Source of the DNA: Epiperipatus broadwayi | Lineage: Eukaryota > Onychophora > Udeonychophora > Euonychophora > Peripatidae | Length of the DNA: 64,000 nucleotides | Assembly (NCBI GenBank): GCA_028023455.1 | Contig: JAQFVV010012416.1 | Span: 6,367,594 to 6,431,593 of the forward strand | Direction: 5' to 3' | Shown here: positions 12,506 through 24,203 of the stretch, in pieces | How positions within the stretch are numbered: the stretch's first letter is position 1 | Layout of the letters: every line of letters starts with the position of its first letter | The notes under the pieces: generated by a model | The model's input: the letters and a program-made list of their open reading frames with translations, nothing else | Databases searched by the model: none | Told to the model about the DNA's origin: nothing | Translations under genes and position numbers: made by a program

Positions 12506-12826
12506 ATAGGCAAAACTCTCCAGTAACGCCACTCAGTGCAAGCCAGAGTAATCAATGGATGCCAAAAGGCTTGTGCAAAAAATCCCTATCTAGTGCCTCA
12601 TATCCCCAGACTAGTTTCTAACTTGTGGCCCCCATCAGTGAAAAGCCTTGGATCTGAGAGCACTGCATCTAGATCTTAGGATCTAATGCAACCCTCCAGC
12701 AGCCACCTTTTATCTCTACTTAACTATGAGAATAAAATTGAAAACACAATAATATTTTCAATCTAAGCTCATTAGCTTATATAGTCATGTAGCAAGCATA
12801 AGAAAGAGTGATTATGTGATGTTTTG
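12506..12826. mobile_element. Palindromic family F1, single-arm copy
   Basis: Starts with AGGCAAAACTCTCCAGTA, continues through CAAGCCAGAGTAATCAATGG and CCTTGGATCTGAGAGCACTG, and ends at AGCAAGCATAAGAAAGAGTG followed by ATTATGTGATGTTTT. The same blocks occur at 24019-24200, 44596-45092 and 62034-63290. There is no ORF. The class is unknown; see the palindromes at 44.6 and 62 kb. Confidence 0.7.
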
Positions 12827-14370
12827 TGATTTAACAATAATTATTATTGATTTTCCTTTGTTTGCAGAGTAAGGTGGTCGTCTAGTGGCAAGACAAACAA
12901 AAAAAAGTCACTCCTGAGAACAGATTCACTTCCTGATGTTCCGAAGTGAATTTAAGAAACTTTTACACTGATCATACTGGTCTAAAATATTTTTGAAAAG
13001 TTTTGGTAGAGAAAATAACTAGGGTTATAAATAATTTATACTGGAATGTATTTTTTAGCCTATAAATTCAAATTCCTCATAATTAGGAGTAAAGGTAATT
13101 TATATGACTGATAGTTTTTAATTAATAAGTCTTGATTGTGCTTTATATGATTGCTAGTTTTTAATTAATGTGTTGATAGTAGTTTAATGACTATTTCTAT
13201 CTTTTAATGAACTTGCTTTCTTGTAAATATATTAAGTAAAACTTATAACAAGTGTTCAAGAAAAATCTAAACCAATTCTTTATCATTTTAGTAAATTATT
13301 TATTGCTTATCTTTTCTACATCTGACTTATTAGTCACTCATAAATTTTATTTTCTATAATCACTTCCGTCATAGCAATTGCTCTTTTTGCTCATAGGACA
13401 CCGCATCACTGACTGTATTTACATTTACACAGAGACTATTAATTTACAACTTGTTTAAATCGATTAATATTAAAAATTAGGAGGCTACTAGCGAAGAGTG
13501 CAACTATTATGAACTTAGATTTGTTTTATAGTTAGGTAATCAATACACATTAGATTAGTTTCAATGAACCTAAGACTTCTAAATAAAGAGAATGTTTGTA
13601 TATATGCAAATTCTCCGTTGGAAATCAGATGGTGTGACAAGATAAAACAATACTATGGTCAAATAACCAGATTTGATTATCGGTTGCAGTTTGCCACTTA
13701 TTTAATAGAATGGTGGCATTTCAATTTTGGAGTAACACCATAAAGTGTTTAAAGATCCGGGATCCATTAACACCATAATTATTTAATGTGCTTATTACCT
13801 TTCAATATTTGCAAGGAATTTAATAATAAATTAACTTTCATTATCGTTAACCTTTCTATATTGTCCACATAATCTAATGATATATAATTTTCTCTATTTT
13901 TTTAAAATGAAAACAATTCAGTTATTACAAGTTCAAATGAATGACTGCCGTAAAACCTTTTATCATTACGCATACACATAGTATTACTAAAGTTAAAGCT
14001 ACAGCAAGAATTACGAACTTATAAAAATAATTAGTAATAAATTGCCACGATGTTTTACTATGACAAAAAGTCACGACAATCGAAACATGGATTATAGAAA
14101 ATATATATTTTTCTAACCTTAGAGAAAATGCAGTAAAACTGTCCTTTTAAAGGAATGAAACATCGTAGTTTATAATGACTAAGTCCCTCATGGTAATCTT
14201 CACGTAGTTAATTTAAAACAGTAAAAAGTTGAAGTTTGTTTCGCAGAAGAAAAAAAATCACCCGCTAACATATTACATAAGTTCGATACTAAAGCTCTAT
14301 TTCAAAATCGTATAGTATTACTACGCTATAATACAATTCCAGCACTTGCTTTATTTACTTGTTTAACTTT
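12827..14370. other. AT-rich DNA upstream of a candidate promoter
   Basis: I recognise no gene or repeat here. Confidence 0.35.
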
Positions 14371-14510
14371 ACAAGAGGGCGCCAGTGCTGGGATACTAAT
14401 ATGGCGGCGGTATAATTGCTATTTGTTATTTGTATGTTGCTGTTTAGACTAGAAAAACATTTTTTATTCAGATGTGATATTATTATTTCCTATATACACC
14501 AATAAAGTAG
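14371..14510 (+). promoter_or_regulatory. Candidate promoter and 5' UTR exon: CTCF-like plus YY1-like motifs
   Basis: ACAAGAGGGCGCC (14371-14383) matches the 3' part of the animal CTCF consensus at 11 of 12 positions. AATATGGCGGC (14398-14408) is an exact match to the AAnATGGCGGC YY1 motif, which in many animals lies just downstream of transcription starts. This is one of few locally GC-rich, CpG-containing patches in AT-rich sequence. Possible splice donors GTAGGT (14507) and GTATTT (14511) follow. I infer that it could be the start of the + strand gene whose coding begins at 40249, spliced to the acceptor at 40241-40242. The ATG inside GCGGCGG opens only four codons, so it is not the main start. 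Confidence 0.35.
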
Positions 14511-14899
14511 GTATTTTAACTGGTATTTACTTTGCGATATTTTTTTAGCTTCTACTTTTATATAAATTTTATTTTCTTTGCATCACTCTAAATCTCTATT
14601 GTTTTAAGTTATTGCTAACAATTTTATTTTATTGCAAAAATTACAATAAGATAGTTGTGTAACGTAGATGTATTAATAATAAAAAATTCAAGTAATTTGT
14701 ATCTTTGCATAAAATAGGCAGCTATATGGTAATTTTTTAATTTCAATAAATAAATAGACACCATTTTTTTAATAATGAATAATATCTCAAATCCTTACAA
14801 TTCTTGATATTTTATTCATATTATATGGTCTTTATCAGGATCCCATTTCTTTATGGTAGTACTTTTATGAGTCTTTTTATTAACTGTAAATTCTATATA

Positions 14900-15065
14900 T
14901 TAATCCAATGGGTGAAGGCCTCTTAAGTTTAATCCAGTTTCTTCTATTTCTAGCCTCTTTTCCACATCTCAGCACACTTCCTTATTTCATCCATCAATGT
15001 CACATGTAGTCTCTTATAAGTCTTTTACATTCTCTTGATATCCAGTTTAAGATTTCCATATATAT
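14900..15065 (-). mobile_element. LINE 3'-end remnant, antisense
   Basis: The stretch through CAGCACACTTCCTTATTTCATCCA and CTTTTACATTCTCTTGATATCC matches the fragments at 29823-29960 and 31060-31220. The minus-strand reading of the clearest copy gives IRKCAEVMWKN, resembling the end of RTE-type LINE ORF2. This copy is too worn to translate. Confidence 0.45.
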
Positions 15066-16616
15066 TTTTATCCTTCATTGAAAATAATGGATTAATATCG
15101 TATTTAAATATTCCAAAATCTACTATCATCTTATTTTTCCATATCATACTTAAGAAGAAAAATAAGATATAGATTTGAGGGAAAAAAGCTATAGCATTTA
15201 CTCGAATGAAATATATGAATAAGATTTGAGATATACTATATATGGATTTTTATTAAAGAGTATCAAGGAACAATGATATTGTGGAAGGGAAATAAAAAAA
15301 TAAATTTTTGTAAATAAAACAGACTTGATAATGACTATAAAATATGGATAAAATGTAAGGAAAAAAATTATATATTGAGAATAATCCAGATGTGGAAAAT
15401 AATGGCATGTGTTATTAATAGAATTAATCCACTGTTAAGTTTAAAAAGGAAAAAGTGATAATAGATTTTGAAATATTTAATTAAGGTAGTCTTTTAGTAA
15501 ATATTTAAATAAATGAGTGGTATACAATTTAAAAAAACTTCTCATTGTAGACTTGGGATTTTTTATTTTTTTTTAGATAATTAATACTGTAGTTTTCAAA
15601 CTTTTCTCTGCTAGGCATAAAAGAAAATTGAAAACCATTCAAACAATCATTAATAGATAATGGGCAAATCTGATAATGTCTTTTCCTTCATTGTTCCTTT
15701 ATAAGGGCCGGTGGAGAAGCCTTTGCACTGCAGTGAGTTCTTTAAAAACTTATTAAGTGAAAAATTGTGAAAATTTTTAATTAATATTTATTCAAACTGT
15801 TTTGATACTAGCATAAATAAAACTAGTATAAGTGAAAAAAAATTAATGAGTAATAATTGTCCAAATTGAATAACTTTAGGTCTTAGACCCATCACTGTCA
15901 CTACTAAATTGGCAATGCCACTGCTAATAAAGTAATAAGGCATTTTTAAAGCACCGTATCTGTAAAAATTTACCTCACAAATTCACGATTGTCTAAATGT
16001 TAAAAAAATGAAGTTAAATTTTGTATAAAGTGTATAAAGCAATGTCCATTGTTCATTTATTTTTATATTCAGTAGTTAACAATTACAAGCTCGATGTTTG
16101 ATGAGTACAACAATAAAATTAGATCAATATAAATGACTCTTTAGTTTAAATAATATACATATCCATGTTAATTATGGTCAATCTGTGTAAATAATCATCT
16201 AGTTAGGTGGTATGTTCAATAAATATTATATTGTTTCTCCAGATACAAAAGAATTAGTGCTATAAAAATAACTCCAGTATTCTCATTGCAAGATAAGTCC
16301 CTAATATAAGAGCCAATCCAAATCCAGAAAGAGGTGTTCTGAGAAAACCTAGAATAGGTGTTCTTTAAATATCCAAAAGCCATTTAAGAAACAAATTATT
16401 ATAGATTGAATAGACATTTATTATGATTTAATAAGCTTATGTGCTAATAGTATATAATATCACAGTCTGTGTAGCTACAGGGTTTTTATACTACCACTGA
16501 AATACTAAATGAAAGCAATTGCTGATGATTATACAAGGTATTGATGGTATTTCATGATCATAATTCCCAGAGGACCAAATATATCTCATCCAAAAAGCAT
16601 TTTATTATTATGACTT

Positions 16617-16715
16617 CTAACAATCACCAGGAAATCACTCCTTTACACACATGCGCTGTACAGATTTTAAACGTTTCAGGAATGGGTAGGGGAATGATTC
16701 CCTGGTAATTGTTAC
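16617..16715. repeat. Short hairpin (about 25-bp arms)
   Basis: CTAACAATCACCAGGAAATC is mirrored by GATTCCCTGGTAATTGTTAC around a 50-bp loop containing GCGCTGTACAG. It may be the remains of a small MITE. No function is evident. Confidence 0.5.
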
Positions 16716-18784
16716 AACTTAAAAAGCAGCACTATATAAATAAATAACTCATTTTATGACTTCTGTTTTTTTCTTTCTAATTTTATTATATGAGGCTTGA
16801 GCCAAACTACCTTTACCCTGGATATCACTCTCGCTTAGAAAGAATGTCACTGGACATCTACTTTTCTTGTTATACCATCTGACACTTCCACATATATCTC
16901 ACTCAGATCATGTTTTCTCCATGCCACATCGAATTTCTCTTATACATGTTTAGAATGAGAGAAAACAGCAATGACAATATTTTATAACTATAAATAAATA
17001 AACAATTTATTTACATTGAATACATTAGGATAATTTACAAGTTATATATTTTATTATAAATGGTTGGATCTACTTTGGAAACCACAGAGGAATAAGTTTC
17101 AATTTCCTAATTAATTTTTGATTCCCTTCATTTATTTTTAATACAAATTCATGGATAAAATAATGAAAATAAAATATCTTCTAAATAAAAATTGTTAGTG
17201 AAATTATAAACCTGTAATTATTTTGGTATTACCATTACAATACAAATAATTAACTAAATATACAAATAATAAATAAAATAAAACAAAAATTTAGTTAAAG
17301 TTTTGTGTTTTTAGATCAAAGAAAATCTTATTGTGGTATTTCTCATGATATGATAATAAGTTTTTATTGTAAGTTCTGCTCTTCTATGTATCATTTCATT
17401 TTCCTTCAGTCATTCTCCATACATGTTGAAATATATATATATTAAAATTATGTGAAGAGAGAAAAATAATATTAAAAAGAAATAAAGTAATGAAAATCGA
17501 ATATTAATTAAATAAAATATTGAATCGAAATATTGTAACAGGAACTAATTACAGAAAAGAAAAAGTAAAGTCAGATAACGGAGAAATTCAGTTAATATCA
17601 GCTAACTACTAATTGAAGTTACAATAAAGATTGAGCTGCTAAAACTCTCCACCAGGATTGTGAACTATATTATTACTTCAGAAAGCAAAAGAGTAAAAAA
17701 GTATAAAAAGACTAGACGAGAAAAAGGAATGCCTTTTGTCTTCAATTATCATCATTCAGGAGAAGTAGTGGAAGAAACCAGTAGGAGACATCTTATTACC
17801 CAGAATCTCAGTTCCTGAAGGTAATCAGGCCGACTAGGATTAAATCAGATCACCCCGATCTTATTATGTTTTAAAATGCTTTAAGGACCTGCAGGATTAA
17901 AAAACTTTATCATGGCAAAGGTAATGTATTGCCTTCTATTTGTTATTTAACTATTGAGTATTTATTAAGTGAAAAGTGGCTTATGTTCCAAAGCAAGGGA
18001 GCAGAGATTTATGTAATTGAGAAGAGTGTGAACTCATATAAATATTATATATTGTAACTTGTATTAAAGTGCATGAAATAATTGAACCGCTATGCATTTT
18101 ATTTCCTTTGCGTTCTAAAGAAAATGAATTTCTAAAATAATTTGTTATTCTTACTCGGGATTATAGAGCTAAGACATAGCACGTAATTAAAATAGTAGGT
18201 GATAAATATATATCCTTCATGAACGGGCATAGGTGATGTCTTTAATAGTATCATTCTTTTATTCTGGCAGACTGAAAAATTTTTAACTGGAAAAATTGAA
18301 TAATTCAGGTTTCTGACTAGTACACATGGAATATTTTACTTATTATACATGGTGGACAAATTCCATCGTATAAAATCTTGTCTTGTTTGTTTCATTGGCA
18401 AAATACTTTGTTAAATCGCTGAATATTCACTCATACTGAAAAGTGCTTTTATACTTTTCTCATCTTGATGCAAATATCAGTGATGGGTTGCACTTGGGAA
18501 AGATGTCTAAACCTTGCCATAGATTAACTATTCTTGACATGGATCCTTCTCTCCATCTGCATATTCTTTTCTGCTTCTCAGAAGTGGTTTCATTGTTCCC
18601 TGTAGCTTCCTCTGTTTATATAGCTTGCCATATAATGACATGCAATTCTTCCCCTTCAGTTTTAATTCCTGTGGTTGTCTTGTGATTTGATTATTTTCAT
18701 TAAATATTTTAATTCAACATATGTATTATAATTTTAAGAAAAAACACTACTTAGTGTTTTCCTAAAGGTTTGTGATGGTGGTGT

Positions 18785-19058
18785 TTTAGTTGTATTTATA
18801 TATTGGACTATTTCCATCATCTAATATAACTATTGACTGTCTTTAGAAAAATTTAACTTTATTTAAATATTCCAAATACATTCAACTATTAGTAATAGCT
18901 CACATGTTGTTATATGTGCAATGTTTCAAGAAGTATTATTCTCCCCTCCTTTTTAGGTATTATTGGCTTGAGCAGTGACAGTATTAGCATGGGAATCGAA
19001 CCTGGACCCTTAGATTCTTGAATATTGAATTTTAATAACACTGTAACCAAAAAGTTGA
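18785..19058 (-). mobile_element. tRNA-derived SINE family D, minus copy
   Basis: Reverse complement of the element that follows immediately. Shared blocks include TCGATTCCCATGCTAATACTG (B-box region), GGAGAATAATAC, ACAGTTGAATGTATTTGGAA and GATGATGGAAATAATCC. With the plus copy at 19059-19385 it forms a head-to-head inverted pair of about 600 bp. Confidence 0.6.
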
Positions 19059-19385
19059 GAAATCGGGAGGAATCTCATAGATAAGTATATGAAATTTCTA
19101 CTGACTGTTGCCTTTGGCAGGATGGCTCAGTTGGTTAGAGCATTACCTTCAAACTCAGTTCGATTACCAGGCTAGTACTGTCACTAGTCAGGTTAGCAGC
19201 ACTTGAAGAAATTGGGAGAATAATGCCTTTTGAAACATTTTGCGTATACTAACCTGCGTGCTATTACTAACAGTTGAATGTATTTGGAACATTTAAATGA
19301 AGTTAAATTCTTCTAAAGACATTCAATACTTACTTTAGATGATGGAAATAATCCAATATACAAATACAACTACTTATACTTGATT
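19059..19385 (+). mobile_element. tRNA-derived SINE family D, plus copy
   Basis: The head GGATGGCTCAGTTGGTTAGA is a good A box and CAGTTCGATTACC a good B box. The tail runs through CAGTTGAATGTATTTGGAAC to GATGATGGAAATAATCC. Other copies are at 18785-19058 (-), 59560-59760 (-) and 60645-60965 (+). The spacing of the A and B boxes suggests a parent tRNA with a long variable arm. Confidence 0.65.
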
Positions 19386-22300
19386 AGTTATATATTTTTT
19401 CATTGAATATGCTTGTTTAGCTAGTTTATTAAATGTAAGTGTTTATCCAATCTTCATGATATATTCCAAACTTGAATTATTAACAAATACTAAATCATTA
19501 TTTGTACAGAATTTTTAATTACATCAAAATGCTTATTTTCTAATTTTACAAAGACCAGAAAAAGTAGTTTCTCTTTGTGAAAAGAAAGAAAAAAAATTTA
19601 TTACCGATTTTTGCAAATCACTCTAGACTTTACTTATTTTTGTTCCCTTACATTTATTATTAAAATGTTTCTATTTCTCAGTATTTTTATTATAAGAATG
19701 AGTAAATTACTTATTTATATAGATCTCCTTTAAACGAATGTTTTCAAGGTCTGAAGAATATCGATTAAATATATGTGTCTTAAATATTCTGATTACAGTT
19801 TAAAATAAGTATTAAAAATTCTGTTTCTTTCTGTTATGTATATTTTATTCCTTAATTCAAAGACATGTGAGATTGTAATGCTGAACAATTCTGTACTTAG
19901 GCATTACAATAGTTTTCTTTTAATGTAAGTAATCTTATGTAAATTTATATAGATTTGATTAATCATATTTTTCCTGGTTATATTGTTGCTGGATAATGCC
20001 CATTTTGTGACTACATTACTGCCATTAAATATACTTTCATTTAGTATGAAACTAAACTAAATAAAAGTATATTTAATCCAAAGAATTGTATCATGTTAAG
20101 TTTCCCAGAATATGTAGCAGAATGAAAAATAATAGTGAATTTAGCTATGAAATTTTTGTTAAAAAATAATATCTTTATTTCATTTGATATTTATTAATTT
20201 TACTAAAAGAATGTGCTTTTGTATATTCACATTAAAAATTAAAATAATTACTTGTATTCACTTGTGATATATATTTTTATTAGTGGTATGTACAATTCTT
20301 ATAATTATTGATTCTCAAAATTAAATCATTAAAATAATAAATTAAATTAAAATAATTGGGTTAGAAACTTGTTGAAAAGTTTTATTAATATGATTGTTTA
20401 TGTAGAGCTGAACAGCTTTAAAAAATTTCTCGTTTAATTATCATGTGTTGTGTTTGTTGTGTTTATATATGATTGTAATAAACATAGACCCATTTAAATA
20501 CAATTAAAATATTTTATTAATATATATATATAACACATGTTTATAATATTGACACCTGGTATACCTTTGCCTGAAACCCTGAAAAAAGGGACTCAGATGC
20601 ACTTCTATGTTTACATAACACTTCCAGCTGTATCTTGACAGCTTCCCTTGTGTACAGGTATAGTAATACTTCCAACTGTACTCAGATTTAAGGTCCAACA
20701 GCTTCCTGCTCAGTGTGAACTTGCCTCACTGCTTAAACAACATAGTGGACAATATGCATACTGTCGTTCAGTTTTGACAGTTATATGCTTTTATCTTCAA
20801 ATGGATTGCCTATTTATACCAAGATCTCTTTCTATAATGAAAGCAATCGGATTCATTGAGCATCATTACCTATTGACCTGTTTCTGGTATTGGATATATC
20901 TTATCCATATATCTATTTGTCTATAATGATGAATGCTCAATCTGTTCAAGATATGATGGAATCTGGACAAGTATATTACTTAAGTTAAGCTAAGATAAAT
21001 TGAGTTATAATATTCCCTCCCCCTAGCTAAAATTAGTCCTAGAAAATGTAGTCACTGAGATAGTTTGGTAAATGTCTTTGTCACTTTCTGGCTTTTTCAA
21101 GTCTGGTTCCATTATGGTATTGTGGTGTTTTTATTAGTGTATCTGATGTCTTCATTTGTAAATCTGGTATCTTTATTTATAGATCTAGTGTCTTCATCAG
21201 CATGTCTAGTGATTTTGAATCTTGTAAATTCTTCACTGCTGGCTGGTGATTCTTAGTTCAATCTTAGCTGGTCTCTGTCCATGGTGTCGCTGTCCATTTA
21301 CTATTTGAATAACCACTATTTGCAATCCTTTTAATTTGATCATAACTGCTGATATGCATTTGGTGGTTTCCCTGAACATATGACATAAAACTTGAGCAGT
21401 TATCCACATTTTAGCACTTTTGTTTTCATGACCATGCTGACTAGGGCCAAGGATTCACTGGTTTGTCCTAGAGTTCAAAACCAGTTTATTACTTTGTGGC
21501 ATATTCACTTTGTCACTGTAAAGCCCAAGCGATTATATCAGTCACTGTTTAATAAATTGTTATGCTTACAAAAGGCAAATCGAAACTGTCAATAGTTTGT
21601 TGTAAAATGGCATTGTAAAAAGTAATAAAGAACATAGATGATATTAATATTATATTGTGAAATATACTTAGTCCAACCATTACAGTATATGTTATTAGCA
21701 AATTTAATATGTTTTAATGATAGTTACCATATTGAGATTTCACATACGTATTTGTCCGGCAATAATTTTCTAATCTTGACATCGCAGCATAGTTTAAATT
21801 GTAATATTAGCAGCAAAATCAACATTTTGACTAATAACTTTCTCCTTATCAGAATATTATCTAATATTCACTTACAAAATTAATTCCTTTTAGCAGATAT
21901 ACACATTTGTTTGTGCCTGTGACTTTCATCACCGCCGGATTAATACGATTGATTAAGTGCTTAAAGAATATAAGCTATAAAGAAGGAAAGCTAAATTTGT
22001 CTTATTTTTTTTTTACCTTTTTGAATTTTTTGAACATTTTAGTTATTTAAATATTTCAAAATTCATAATTTTTGCTTTTTTGAAATAGTTTTTATGTATG
22101 TTGGCCATATATAACATCTATTTTTTTTTTCCGAGATTTTTTTGGACATGTTAATAACACTTACGTTATTTATAGCCTTGAAAATACATAATAAATTGCA
22201 CAACATTATGATTCATATTATTGTTTTTGATTCAGGATTAATTTTTTTTTTTTCAAAAGCATAGTGATTTGAACATTATTTTTAATTCTAATTTTATATA

Positions 22301-22937
22301 ATCCAATTTTGTAGATAATTTTTACATGTAAAACAATTTTACTTTTCCTCTTTCATTTTTTATTCATATTAAATAGACAAAAGTTAAATACAAAAATATA
22401 TATTATTATTTGAGCAAATTGTTAAAAGTGCAAGAGGAAGTATATAATTTCTTGTTGTGTTTAGAATAAGCAGTTCAAACAAATCAGAGAACTAAAAAAA
22501 AAAAAATACAATTTTTTTTTTGATACTGAAGCAGCAACAATAATTTGTTGTAAACATTTGTTGATGTTTTTGTAATCAGCCAGAAAAGTCAAGTTCAATT
22601 TAATTTGATTATACATGAGCATAATCTACATTCAAATCTTTAACTTCTTATATTCTCTATAATCTTACTTAGAGTTTGGATCTTAGTATTTTGTCAATGC
22701 TCAAAATCACTATTATGCAGCCTGAATGAGGAACTTAGTTACTCTTTTTCATTATTTCCATTTGGGCAATAGACAAGTTTATAAATTGTCATGTAATGTT
22801 ATCCAAATCACCAATCACATCTTATTTTAGAGCTATTTTGTTCTTGATATTTAAACAGTCTTTCTTTTTGCTATCCCATCCTTTCTACTATATAAAATAT
22901 TTTTGCTGTTTAGACCCCACCCCCCACTCTATTCTAG
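19386..22937. other. Anonymous AT-rich DNA
   Basis: No splice-bordered exon or known protein was seen. The stretch at about 20540-20750 is less AT-rich and has an imperfect internal repeat (CTTCCAGCTGTA..ACAGCTTCC and CTTCCAACTGTA..ACAGCTTCC) of unknown origin. The hydrophobic frames at 20648, 21065 and 21638 have no family features. Confidence 0.35.
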
Positions 22938-23030
22938 TTTTTTTTTTTTTCATGTCAAAGTGTTGACTGCGAAGCGAACCCGGGCCAACTTCTTGGAAGG
23001 CAGCTATGCTAACCACAAGGCCACCAACGC
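22938..23030 (-). mobile_element. tRNA-Gly(TCC)-derived SINE, second copy
   Basis: On the minus strand it reads GCGTTGGTGGCCTTGTGGTT..AGCATAGCTGCCTTCCAAGAAG..GGCCCGGGTTCGCTTCGCAG, closer to tRNA-Gly than the copy at 4226. It is followed by CAACACTTTGACATG and an A-run. The head, tail and poly-A are as in the first copy, so it is a SINE. Confidence 0.8.
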
Positions 23031-24018
23031 TCGACTATTTTAGTTTTAATCAATGTTAATTTCCATAAGAATGATTATTTCAAGCATTTTAATGAACTAA
23101 AAATAAAACTACAAAAAATGTAACAAATCCACCTGTTTTATTTAGATTGCAAAAAACTTTGTATTACTTAATATATATATGTGCTCTGCGCACAGATAAT
23201 GAAGCTATTCAATGTACATAAAATTATCAAAAGTTACCACCAAGCACTTTCGGGACAGTTTATAGTCCCATATTCATGGCGACTTGTATTTGATTAATAA
23301 CTATAATATTAATGCAAATTCATATGTAGATGTTATGTGGACCATTTTCGAGACAGAGAAAAGCAGGCCTTTCTTCTATTGATTGCTGCTGGGTCACTTA
23401 CAATGTAGTACGCTAATGAAATAAAGCCTTAACTATTCGTATTACTCTAAATCACAGCCATCCATCCTTTGATAACTGGTGCTTACAATAGATGGCTCTG
23501 GAATAGAGGGATATGAAACTGTTATCAAAAATAATTGCATATTTACATAAATAATCCTCTCTCCTAATTATGAAAGATAATATGTTCCTCTTTACATTAT
23601 GTAAGTATTTTTATCTATTACTCTATCTCTGTTATATTATTTAATTGTATATATATATAAATTCATTTATTTCTTCAGTATGTATATATTTACTATATTA
23701 TTCCCTAGTCATAATAACTTAACAAAATTTTGATGCAAATGTGATGAATTATCTTCAATATCTGGAACAGACAAACATAATTACCGAACTTTATTTCTAT
23801 TATGATTTCTTAACTAAGTTTTTGGCTTAATTTTAACTGAATTCGTTTCTTACTTTCATCAGAATTTATCTTTTATTTTTAGTGAAGTATTTCTTCACCC
23901 ATGATTTTTAAAGCAATCTTTCTAGGATGCCTATTAGTCTAGCCTCACTTCATGTTTGGCTCCCTGGACATTTACATAAAAATTTCTATTTACTGTCTAC
24001 TAATCTTTTTAAACCACT
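23031..24018. other. AT-rich DNA
   Basis: No gene was seen. The segment at about 23455-23510 (CTTACAATAGATGGCTCTGG) resembles 47330-47360 (CAACAGATGGCTCTAGAGTAG), which suggests another worn repeat family. Confidence 0.35.
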
Positions 24019-24200
24019 AAACATCACATGATCGCCATCTCTTATGCTAGCACATAACTTTTATTAACAGGCAAAACTCCATACAGTAGTGCCACCCTGT
24101 GCTAACCAGAGTAATCAATGGATGCAGAAGGATGAGTAGGCACTAGATGGGATTTTAAAACCTTCTGGCATCCATTGATCACTCTGGTTGGCACAGGATG
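24019..24200. mobile_element. Palindromic family F1, internally deleted copy at a LINE 5' border
   Basis: Starts AAACATCACATGATCGCC, enters ACAGGCAAAACTCCATACAG, then jumps after GGATGCAGAAGG into the opposite arm (GATGAGTAGGCACTAGATGG..CCATTGATCACTCTGGTTGG). It is thus a short palindrome lacking the middle of the element. It stops at GGCACAGG, directly against the homology start of the LINE at about 24204. Confidence 0.7.
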
Positions 24201-24203
24201 GCG

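Larger units (their letters stand above)
14511..18784. other. AT-rich, probably intronic DNA
   Basis: No exon was recognised. It contains the LINE-tail remnant at 14900-15065 and the small hairpin at 16617-16715, listed separately. A-rich stretches around 15150-15480 and 17440-17720 could be very old retroposon sequence, but no motif survives. Confidence 0.35.

Noticed and set aside
14401-14415. ATGGCGGCGG as a start codon
   Set aside because: A stop follows after four codons. The sequence is better explained as a YY1-type site or short upstream ORF.
18443-18685. 80-codon frame next to a SINE
   Set aside because: No motif, no splice sites that extend it, and typical of pyrimidine-rich sequence.
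21065-21256. 63-codon hydrophobic frame that could be read as a small membrane protein
   Set aside because: No homology that I recognise, no exon signals, and surrounded by stops. Hydrophobicity follows from T-rich codons.
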